Assembly (NCBI GenBank): GCA_947584125.1
Contig: CANPWI010000037.1
Coordinates: 1-11,695 of the forward strand
Reading direction: 5' to 3'
Origin: an uncultured Clostridia bacterium
GTDB lineage: Bacteria; Bacillota; Clostridia; TANB77; CAG-508
DNA: 11,695 nt
Shown: positions 4,631-11,695 of the stretch, one piece after another
Layout: every line of letters begins with the position of its first letter
Position numbering within the stretch: position 1 is the first letter of the stretch
Program-made: the position numbers and the translations under genes
The notes under the pieces: model-generated
Database searches by the model: none
The model's input: only the letters and a program-made list of their open reading frames with translations
Told to the model about the DNA's origin: nothing

Positions 4631-7600
4631 TTATATTTCAGTATTTGTTGTTTCTTCTAGTTGTTTTTCTGTGTTTATATGAATGTTTTTATAGATATTC
4701 ATTCCTGTTCCTGCTGGAATTAATTTACCAAGAATAACATTTTCTTTTAGTCCTATTAATGGATCTACTTTTCCTTTTATTGCTGCTTCTGTTAATACTC
4801 TTGTTGTTTCTTGGAATGATGCAGCTGATAAGAAACTTTCTGTTGCAAGTGATGCTTTTGTAATTCCTAAAAGTACACGCTTTCCTGTTGCTGGTTTCTT
4901 TCCTTCAGCAATCGCTTCTTTATTTTTATCTTCAAATTCATACATATCTACTAATGAACCGGCAAACATATCTGTTTCTCCATTGTCTTCTACTCTTACT
5001 TTCTTAAGCATTTGTCTACCTATAACCTCTATGTGTTTATCATTAATATCAACACCTTGGTTTCTATAAACTTTTTGAACTTCTTGAATTAAGTAGTTAT
5101 ATACTCCTTCTGGTCCTTTAATTTCTAATATTTCATTAGGATTTATTGAACCTTCTGTAAGTGGATCTGCAGCTTTAACCTCATCTCCATCTTTTACTCT
5201 TAGTTTAGATCCGAATGGGATTGTATATGTTTTAGAGTCATCTTTAGATGTTATTATAACTTCTTTCTTTTTCTTGTCTTCTACAATTTTAACAACACCA
5301 CTTATTTCTGTAATTATAGCAAGTCCTTTTGGTTTTCTTGCTTCAAATAATTCTTCAACTCTAGGAAGACCTTGTGTAATATCTCCTCCAGCTACACCAC
5401 CTTGGTGGAATGTTCTCATTGTAAGCTGTGTTCCAGGCTCACCAATTGATTGTGCAGCAATAATTCCTACTGATTCTCCTATATTTACTTCTTCATGTGT
5501 TGCAAGTCCCATTCCGTAACATTTACTACATACACCATGTTTTGATCTACATCCTAGTGGTGAACGAACTTTAGCACTTGTAACTCCAGCTTTTACAATT
5601 TTTTCTGCTAAGTCTGGTGTTATCATTGTTTCTTTGTCTACTAAAATTTCTCCTGTTGTAGGGTCTTTTATTTCTTCTAGAACATATCTTCCTTCTAGTC
5701 TTTCTTGTAATTTTTCTATTATTTGGTTTCCATCTTTAATGTCTTCTACAATTATTCCTTCGTCTGTACCACAATCGTGTTCTCTAACAATAATATCTTG
5801 ACTTACATCAACTAGTCTTCTTGTTAGGTATCCTGAGTCTGCTGTTCTTAATGCTGTATCTGCTAGACCTTTTCTACCACCATGTGATGAAATAAAGTAT
5901 TCTAGTGCATCTAGTCCTTCTCTAAAGCTTGATTTAATTGGTATTTCTACGGCTTTACCAGATGTATTTGCCATAAGACCACGCATACCTGCAATTTGTC
6001 TTAATTGGTTCATATTACCTCTGGCTCCAGATTGTGCCATCATATATATTGGGTTTAATTCTTCAAAGTTATCTTTCATGGCGTCTGTTACATCATCTGT
6101 AACTTTTTCCCAAACTTTGATTATAGAGTTATATCTTTCATCTTCTGTTATTAAACCTCTTCTATATTGTTTCATAATTTCATCAACTTTTTGGTCTGCT
6201 GCATCTAGTATTGCTTGTTTTTGTTGTGGAACTGTAACATCTGAAACACTAACTGTTATAGCTCCTTTTGTTGAATATTTGAATCCTGTTTCTTTAATGT
6301 AGTCTAGAAGTTCTGCTGTACGACTTAGTCCATGTTTATTTATACATTTTGCAACTATAGTTCCTAAGTTCTTTTTTATTACAGGGAAATTAATTTCTAG
6401 TTCAAATGCATTTTCTGGGTCTGTTCTATCTACAAATCCTATATCTTGTGGTATTCCTTGATTGTAAATTAGTCTACCAACTGTTGTTTCAACTTTTTTC
6501 CATTTAACTTCTCCATCTATAACTTTATGGATTCTTATAAATACTTTTGCATGTAGTCCTACATCTCCATTTTGATATGCCATTAAAGCTTCTTCTTCAT
6601 CTTTAAAGTACATACCTTCACCAAATTCTCCATCAATTTGCATTGTTAAGTAATAACTTCCTAGTATCATATCTTGTGTTGGTACAGTTACTGGTTTACC
6701 ATCTTGTGGTTTTAATAAGTTATTAACTGATAACATTAAATATCTTGCTTCTGCTTGTGCTTCTGGTGATAATGGAACATGCACTGCCATTTGGTCTCCA
6801 TCGAAGTCTGCATTGAATGCTGTACAAACAAGTGGATGTAGTTTTATGGCTCTACCTTCTACAAGAATTGGTTCAAATGCTTGGATACCAAGTCTATGTA
6901 ATGTAGGCGCACGGTTTAGCATTACTGGATGGTCTTTAATAACCTCTTCTAATATGTCCCATACTTCTGGTCTTAATTTTTCTACCATTCTTTTTGCATT
7001 TTTTATATTATGTGCTATTCCTCTACCAACAAGTTCTCTCATAACAAATGGTTTAAATAGTTCTACTGCCATTTCTTTTGGAAGTCCACATTGGTATATT
7101 TTTAGTTCTGGTCCTACAACTATAACTGAACGACCTGAATAGTCAACTCTTTTTCCTAATAAGTTTTGTCTAAATCTACCTTGTTTTCCTTTTAGCATAT
7201 CTGATAATGATTTTAATGGTCTGTTTCCAGCTCCTGTTACTGGTCTTCCGCGTCTTCCATTATCTATTAGAGCATCTACAGATTCTTGTAACATTCTTTT
7301 TTCGTTTCTTACAATTATTTCTGGTGCTCCAAGTTCTAGTAATCTTTTTAATCTATTATTTCTGTTAATTACTCTTCTGTATAAGTCGTTTAAGTCTGAT
7401 GTTGCAAATCTTCCTCCATCTAGTTGAACCATTGGTCTTAACTCTGGTGGAATAACTGGAACAACATTCATAATCATCCATTCTGGTTTATTTCCAGATA
7501 ATCTAAATGATTCTACTGTATCTAGTCTTTTTATTAGTTTAGATTTTTTTTGCTCACTAGCATTTTTTATTTCTTTTTTTAGTTTTTCAGATAATTTTTC

Positions 7601-8155
7601 TACATCAATTTCTTTTAATAATTTTTCAATAGCTTCTGCACCCATTTCAGCTTTAAAAGAACCTTTTCCATATTTTTCTTCTGCTTCTACATATTCTTTT
7701 TCGCTTAATACTTGTGCTTTTATTAATCCTGATGTACCTTTATCTGTAACAATATAAGATGCAAAATATATAACTTTTTCTAGGTTTCTTGGAGAAATGT
7801 CTAACATTAAAGCTACTCTACTTGGTATTCCTTTGAAATACCAAATGTGTGCAACTGGAGCTGCAAGTTCTATATGTCCCATTCTTTCTCTTCTTACTTT
7901 AGATTTTGTAACTTCAACTCCACATCTATCACAGACAATTCCTTTATATCTTACTCTTTTATATTTACCACAATGACATTCCCAGTCTTTTGTTGGTCCA
8001 AATATTTTTTCACAGAATAATCCATCTTTTTCTGGCTTTAATGTTCTATAGTTTATAGTTTCTGGTTTTTTTACTTCTCCTTTTGACCATTCTCTTATTT
8101 TTTCATCTGATGCAATTCCTACTTTTAATTTATCAAAAACCTCTAATTCGTCCAT
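4631..8155 (-). CDS. rpoC: DNA-directed RNA polymerase subunit beta' (RpoC)
   Basis: A complete 1174-residue beta' subunit, within the usual Firmicute length of about 1,180-1,200. It forms most of the catalytic site of RNA polymerase together with beta. Visible landmarks in order: N-terminal zinc ribbon (C60, C62, C75, C78); the lid/rudder and clamp region with RPLKSLSDMLKGKQGRFRQN (312-331); the catalytic NADFDGD motif (448-454) whose three Asp hold the active-site magnesium; the bridge-helix region (about 746-783, including HGGRKGLADTALRTADSGYL); the second zinc site (C795, C869, C876, C879); and the trigger-loop region (about 891-940, with SIGEPGTQLTMRTFHQGG). No large lineage-specific insertion is seen in the trigger loop, as is normal for Firmicutes. 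The start MDELEVFDKL is preceded by AAAGGGG (8162-8168), six bases from the ATG. It follows rpoB after 153 bp in the same direction and ends in a strong terminator. Confidence 0.99.
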   Translation of the reverse strand: MDELEVFDKLKVGIASDEKIREWSKGEVKKPETINYRTLKPEKDGLFCEKIFGPTKDWECHCGKYKRVRYKGIVCDRCGVEVTKSKVRRERMGHIELAAPVAHIWYFKGIPSRVALMLDISPRNLEKVIYFASYIVTDKGTSGLIKAQVLSEKEYVEAEEKYGKGSFKAEMGAEAIEKLLKEIDVEKLSEKLKKEIKNASEQKKSKLIKRLDTVESFRLSGNKPEWMIMNVVPVIPPELRPMVQLDGGRFATSDLNDLYRRVINRNNRLKRLLELGAPEIIVRNEKRMLQESVDALIDNGRRGRPVTGAGNRPLKSLSDMLKGKQGRFRQNLLGKRVDYSGRSVIVVGPELKIYQCGLPKEMAVELFKPFVMRELVGRGIAHNIKNAKRMVEKLRPEVWDILEEVIKDHPVMLNRAPTLHRLGIQAFEPILVEGRAIKLHPLVCTAFNADFDGDQMAVHVPLSPEAQAEARYLMLSVNNLLKPQDGKPVTVPTQDMILGSYYLTMQIDGEFGEGMYFKDEEEALMAYQNGDVGLHAKVFIRIHKVIDGEVKWKKVETTVGRLIYNQGIPQDIGFVDRTDPENAFELEINFPVIKKNLGTIVAKCINKHGLSRTAELLDYIKETGFKYSTKGAITVSVSDVTVPQQKQAILDAADQKVDEIMKQYRRGLITEDERYNSIIKVWEKVTDDVTDAMKDNFEELNPIYMMAQSGARGNMNQLRQIAGMRGLMANTSGKAVEIPIKSSFREGLDALEYFISSHGGRKGLADTALRTADSGYLTRRLVDVSQDIIVREHDCGTDEGIIVEDIKDGNQIIEKLQERLEGRYVLEEIKDPTTGEILVDKETMITPDLAEKIVKAGVTSAKVRSPLGCRSKHGVCSKCYGMGLATHEEVNIGESVGIIAAQSIGEPGTQLTMRTFHQGGVAGGDITQGLPRVEELFEARKPKGLAIITEISGVVKIVEDKKKKEVIITSKDDSKTYTIPFGSKLRVKDGDEVKAADPLTEGSINPNEILEIKGPEGVYNYLIQEVQKVYRNQGVDINDKHIEVIGRQMLKKVRVEDNGETDMFAGSLVDMYEFEDKNKEAIAEGKKPATGKRVLLGITKASLATESFLSAASFQETTRVLTEAAIKGKVDPLIGLKENVILGKLIPAGTGMNIYKNIHINTEKQLEETTNTEI

Positions 8156-8186
8156 TTTAGGCCCCTTTCACAATTTGAAGAATTTT

Positions 8187-8210
8187 ACGGATAAATCCGT
8201 TTTTTAAACG
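8187..8210 (-). promoter_or_regulatory. Two overlapping, mutually exclusive small hairpins upstream of rpoC
   Basis: ACGGAT at 8187-8192 pairs with ATCCGT at 8195-8200 (perfect 14-bp palindrome). CGTTT at 8198-8202 pairs with AAACG at 8206-8210. The two share bases 8198-8200, so only one can form at a time. They lie about 20-45 bases upstream of the rpoC ribosome binding site in the rpoBC message. A run of six T follows the first hairpin only on the plus strand, so it does not look like a terminator for rpoBC. A regulatory role is inference. Confidence 0.4.
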
Positions 8211-8211
8211 A

Positions 8212-8283
8212 TTTTAGTAAATCTTAAAACTTATACACTGCTGAGCAATTCTATCTTGTAAAAGTTTTAATAATTTACTAAAA
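8212..8283 (-). promoter_or_regulatory. Long hairpin in the rpoB-rpoC spacer
   Basis: The arm at 8212-8232 pairs with the arm at 8262-8283 over about 20 bp with one small bulge (AAGTTTTAA then ATTTACTAAAA, one extra base on one side). After an A/A mismatch four more pairs can form (8234-8237 with 8257-8260), and the apical loop contains TGCTGAGCA. The structure starts about 25 bases after the rpoB stop and has no T run behind it, so it is not an obvious terminator. By position it could be an RNase III-type processing site or a translational coupling/uncoupling element between rpoB and rpoC. Confidence 0.65.
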
Positions 8284-8308
8284 ATAATATTCAATTATAT
8301 TATAAGTT

Positions 8309-8512
8309 CTATTCCTCATCTTCTGTTAAAATATCTTCATCATTAAGCATATTATCGTGAGCTAAATCGCTGTCATCCATTAATATATCGTCATCATCTA
8401 ATATCTCATCTTCGTCAAATAATTCTGCATCTTCGTCTAATAATTCGTCATCTCCTAGTGTTTCTTCTACATAGTTATCATCAATTTCATCTTGTACTAG
8501 TACATCTTCTTC
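8309..8512 (-). other. Acidic C-terminal tail of RpoB
   Basis: The last 67 codons encode 35 Asp/Glu residues, no Lys or Arg and one His. The middle has a loose seven-residue period: ELLDEDA, ELFDEDE, ILDDDDI, LMDDSDL. It follows directly after the conserved beta C-terminal anchor. Many Firmicute RpoB proteins end in variable acidic extensions; this one is long and patterned. Confidence 0.8.
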
Positions 8513-11500
8513 TTTATGTTTTTGCAAGTTAAAGTCAATTCCATCTTCTATATTTTCTTTTAATTCTATTTCTTTATCATCTTGTGAATATAGTCTTACA
8601 TCAAGTCCTAAACTTTGAAGTTCTTTTACAAGTACTTTAAAGCTTTCTGGAACTCCTGGTTCTGGAACATTTTCGCCTTTAACAATTGCTTCATAGGTTT
8701 TAACTCTTCCTACAACATCATCTGATTTTACAGTTAATATTTCTTGTAAGGTATGAGCTGCACCATAAGCTTCTAGTGCCCAAACCTCCATTTCTCCAAA
8801 ACGCTGTCCACCAAATTGTGCTTTTCCTCCAAGAGGTTGTTGTGTTACAAGTGAGTATGGTCCAGTTGAACGAGCATGTATTTTATCATCTACTAAGTGG
8901 TGTAGTTTAAGCATATACATAACTCCTACTGTAATAGGTTTATCAAATGGCTCTCCTGTTCTTCCATCATAAAGAATTGTTTTTCCGTCTGGTGTACGAC
9001 CTGCTTCTTCAAGAAGTTCTGTAATTTCTTTTTCTGTTGCTCCATCAAATACTGGTGTTGCTACTTTAAATCCTAAAGCTTTTGCAGCTCCTCCTAAATG
9101 TACCTCTAGAACTTGACCTAAATTCATACGAGAAGGAACACCTAATGGGTTAAGTACAACATCTACTGGTGTACCATCTGGCATAAATGGCATATCTTCT
9201 TCTGGTAATATTCTAGAAATAACACCTTTGTTACCATGGCGTCCTGCCATTTTGTCTCCAACAGATATTTTTCTTTTTTGAGCTATGTAGCATCTAATAA
9301 CTTGATTAACTCCTGGTGCTAATTCATCTGAGTTTTCTCTTGTAAATATTTTAACATCTACTATTGTTCCTGCTTCTCCATGTGGAACTCTTAATGATGT
9401 ATCTCTAACTTCTCTTGCTTTTTCACCAAATATTGCTCTTAGTAATCTTTCTTCTGCTGTAAGTTCTGTTTCTCCTTTTGGAGTAACTTTACCTACTAAT
9501 ATATCTCCTGGTCTTACCTCTGCACCTATTCTAATAATTCCATTGTCATCTAGATCTTTTAAGCTATCTTCACCTACATTTGGAATATCTCTTGTTATTT
9601 CTTCTGGTCCAAGTTTTGTGTCACGACATTCGCAATCATATTCTTCTATATGTATTGATGTGTATACATCTTCTTTAACTAGTCTTTCATTTAGTAAAAT
9701 AGCATCCTCGTAGTTATAACCTTCCCATGTAGCAAAAGCTATAATTACATTTTTACCTAGCGCCATTTCTCCTTTTTCTGTAGATGGTCCATCTGCGATT
9801 ACATCTCCAGCTTTTACTTTTTCACCTTTAACAACTATTGGTCTTTGATTTATACATGTTCCACCATTTGTTCTTTTGAATTTTCTAAGTTTATAAGTTT
9901 CAATTTTTCCATTGTTTGCTTTTAATGTAATTTCATCACCTGTTACTTTTTGTATAACACCATCTGATTTTGCAAGTATCATAATTCCAGAGTCTTTTGC
10001 TGCTCTATATTCTATACCTGTTCCAACTATTGGTGATTCAGGTATTAGAAGTGGAACTGCTTGACGCTGCATGTTAGCTCCCATAAGTGCACGGTGAGCA
10101 TCATCATGCTCTAAAAATGGTATCATTGCTGCACCAACTGAAACTAATTGTTGTGGTGATACATCAACATAGTCAACTTGTTCTGGTGCTACTTCTTTTA
10201 TATCATCTGATTGTCTTACTTTTATTTTTTTGTTTATAAAGTTTCCATCTTTATCAATTGGTTCTGATGCTTGGGCAATTATTAGTCCATCTTCAACATC
10301 AGCTGGCATATATTCTACTATATCTGTTACTTTATGTGTTTTTGGATCAACTTTTCTATATGGTGTTTCAACAAATCCATATTCATTTATTATAGCAAAA
10401 GATGATATTGCAGATATAAGTCCTATGTTTGGTCCTTCTGGAGATTCTATTGGGCATAATCTTCCATAATGGCTGTAATGAACATCTCTAACCTCAAATC
10501 CTGCTCTTTCTCTTGATAAACCACCAGGTCCTAATGCTGAAACTCTTCTTTTATGTGTTAATTCTGATAGTGGGTTTGTTTGATCCATAAATTGTGATAA
10601 TTGAGAACTTCCAAAGAATTCTCTAATTGATGATGTAATTGGTTTTGTATTTATTAATGTTTGTGGTGTTACAACATCTAAATCTTGAATTGTCATTCTT
10701 TCACGAACAACTCTTTCAAGTCTTGCCATACCAATTCTAAATTGATTTTGTAATAATTCACCTACACAACGAATTCTTCTATTTCCTAAATGGTCAATAT
10801 CATCAACTTTTCCTAGTCCATATTGTAGGTTTAGTAAATAACTTACTGAAGAAATTATATCTTCATTTGTTATATGTCTTGGTACTAATTCTTCCATTCT
10901 GTCTTTGATAACTTGTTTTAAATTCTTTTCATCTGTTGTTTCTAAGATGTTTTTTAATACCTCATAATTTACTTTTTCTTTGATATTTAAATCTGATAAG
11001 TCTATATCAATAACTTTAGTAATATCTACTGTTCCATTTCCTATAATTCTAACTTTTTTATCGTTAACTTTTACATCAACTATATTAATTCCAGAATTTT
11101 GTATTTCTTCTGCAATTTCTTTAGATATAATATTATCTTTTTCTACTAATACTTCTCCTGTTTCAGGGTTAATAACATCTTCATATGCAACTTGGTTTGT
11201 TATTCTATGTGCTAAACATAGTTTTTCATTAAATTTGTATCTACCAACTTTTGCTAAATCATATCTTCTATGGTCAAAGAATAGTCCTGTAAATAGGTTT
11301 CTTGCTGCTTCTACTGATGGTAATTCTCCTGGTCTTAATTTTTTGTATATTTCGATTAGCGCTTCATCTGTTGTTTTTATTGTATCTTTTTGAATAGTAG
11401 CTTTTAAACTTTCTGTTTCTCCAAATAATTCTAAAATTTGTTCATCTGTTTCAATTCCTAATGCTCTTAAAAGTACTGTTACTGGTATTTTTCTTGTTCT

Positions 11501-11695
11501 GTCAACTCTTGCATAGAATATGTCATTTGAATCTGTTTCATATTCAATCCATGCACCTCTAATTGGCATTACTGTTGATGTAAACAATTTTTTACCTGTT
11601 TTATCATATTCGAATGCATAATAGCATCCTGGTGAACGAACTAATTGGCTTACTACAACTCTTTCTGCACCATTAATAACAAATGTTCCACTATC
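8309..11695 (-). CDS. rpoB: DNA-directed RNA polymerase subunit beta (RpoB), N-terminus outside the window
   Basis: The reading frame is open to the right edge: it reads DSGTFVINGAERVVVSQLVR from 11695, so the in-frame TTG at 11587 is an internal Leu codon, not a start. About 1,128 residues are visible; by comparison with Bacillus subtilis RpoB roughly 110-115 N-terminal residues are missing. Landmarks: RGAWIEYETD (protrusion/lobe); the rifampicin pocket at about 10520-10612, FGSSQLSQFMDQTNPLSELT then HKRRVSALGPGG, with the Asp, His and Ser at E. coli positions 516, 526 and 531 all wild type; ESPEGPNIGLI; GRHGNKGV and VDVVLNPLGVPSRMNLGQ of the active-site side; and AQFGGQRFGEMEVWALEAYGA, which contacts beta'. 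The C-terminus ends in a 67-residue acidic tail with 35 Asp/Glu and no Lys or Arg. It is followed in the same direction by rpoC, the conserved bacterial order. Stop codon TAG. Confidence 0.99.
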   Translation of the reverse strand, partial: DSGTFVINGAERVVVSQLVRSPGCYYAFEYDKTGKKLFTSTVMPIRGAWIEYETDSNDIFYARVDRTRKIPVTVLLRALGIETDEQILELFGETESLKATIQKDTIKTTDEALIEIYKKLRPGELPSVEAARNLFTGLFFDHRRYDLAKVGRYKFNEKLCLAHRITNQVAYEDVINPETGEVLVEKDNIISKEIAEEIQNSGINIVDVKVNDKKVRIIGNGTVDITKVIDIDLSDLNIKEKVNYEVLKNILETTDEKNLKQVIKDRMEELVPRHITNEDIISSVSYLLNLQYGLGKVDDIDHLGNRRIRCVGELLQNQFRIGMARLERVVRERMTIQDLDVVTPQTLINTKPITSSIREFFGSSQLSQFMDQTNPLSELTHKRRVSALGPGGLSRERAGFEVRDVHYSHYGRLCPIESPEGPNIGLISAISSFAIINEYGFVETPYRKVDPKTHKVTDIVEYMPADVEDGLIIAQASEPIDKDGNFINKKIKVRQSDDIKEVAPEQVDYVDVSPQQLVSVGAAMIPFLEHDDAHRALMGANMQRQAVPLLIPESPIVGTGIEYRAAKDSGIMILAKSDGVIQKVTGDEITLKANNGKIETYKLRKFKRTNGGTCINQRPIVVKGEKVKAGDVIADGPSTEKGEMALGKNVIIAFATWEGYNYEDAILLNERLVKEDVYTSIHIEEYDCECRDTKLGPEEITRDIPNVGEDSLKDLDDNGIIRIGAEVRPGDILVGKVTPKGETELTAEERLLRAIFGEKAREVRDTSLRVPHGEAGTIVDVKIFTRENSDELAPGVNQVIRCYIAQKRKISVGDKMAGRHGNKGVISRILPEEDMPFMPDGTPVDVVLNPLGVPSRMNLGQVLEVHLGGAAKALGFKVATPVFDGATEKEITELLEEAGRTPDGKTILYDGRTGEPFDKPITVGVMYMLKLHHLVDDKIHARSTGPYSLVTQQPLGGKAQFGGQRFGEMEVWALEAYGAAHTLQEILTVKSDDVVGRVKTYEAIVKGENVPEPGVPESFKVLVKELQSLGLDVRLYSQDDKEIELKENIEDGIDFNLQKHKEEDVLVQDEIDDNYVEETLGDDELLDEDAELFDEDEILDDDDILMDDSDLAHDNMLNDEDILTEDEE

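Noticed and set aside
8294..8304. Two TATAAT matches just after the rpoB stop as a promoter for rpoC
   Set aside because: No -35-like sequence is found at 16-18 bases from either; the matches are expected by chance in this AT-rich stretch.
4631..11393. Plus-strand open frames antisense to rpoC and rpoB
   Set aside because: They are shadows of conserved coding sequence on the other strand.
11585..11587. TTG at 11587 as the start of rpoB
   Set aside because: Conserved RpoB sequence (GTFVINGAERVVVSQLVRSP) continues in frame upstream to the window edge, so this codon is internal.

Overview
The window is AT-rich, uses the standard code (TGG for Trp, no in-frame TGA), and every supported gene reads on the minus strand. 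The RpoB and RpoC sequences, clean AGGAG-type ribosome binding sites, sigma-A-like promoters and genome-encoded tRNA CCA ends point to a low-GC Firmicute, most likely a member of the Clostridia. The genus cannot be told from the sequence alone.

In transcription order (right to left): (1) rpoB, running off the right edge without its first ~110-115 residues, ending in a very acidic tail; (2) a 153-bp rpoB-rpoC spacer that can fold into a long hairpin; (3) a complete rpoC with a strong intrinsic terminator; (4) a membrane-anchored M23 (LytM-type) peptidase with its own candidate promoter and intrinsic terminator; (5) an 830-residue adenosine-deaminase-superfamily protein with an extended -10 promoter and a C-terminal Rossmann-like domain resembling the SLOG (LOG/DprA) superfamily; (6) a perfect 28-bp palindrome flanked by 10-bp direct repeats; (7) a sigma-A promoter driving tRNA-Gly(GCC) and tRNA-Cys(GCA); (8) a dense cluster of inverted repeats built from tandem heptamers, starting at the tRNA-Cys 3' end; (9) the 5' part of a four-helix-bundle (S23 / 23S rRNA intervening-sequence) protein gene that runs off the left edge.

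rpoB and rpoC encode the catalytic core of RNA polymerase and are probably co-transcribed. The terminator after rpoC and the separate signals of the next genes indicate that the M23 peptidase, the deaminase and the tRNAs are independent units. The str operon (rpsL-rpsG-fusA-tuf), which commonly follows rpoC in Firmicutes, is not here.

Two places merit attention as possibly undescribed biology. One is the large deaminase, which keeps the metal-binding set but has Gly where canonical adenosine deaminases have the second Asp of the TDDP motif, and which carries an unusual N-terminal region, an insertion and a SLOG-like C-terminus. The other is the tRNA-Cys / inverted heptamer repeat / four-helix-bundle gene arrangement, which recalls the intervening sequences of rRNA genes.
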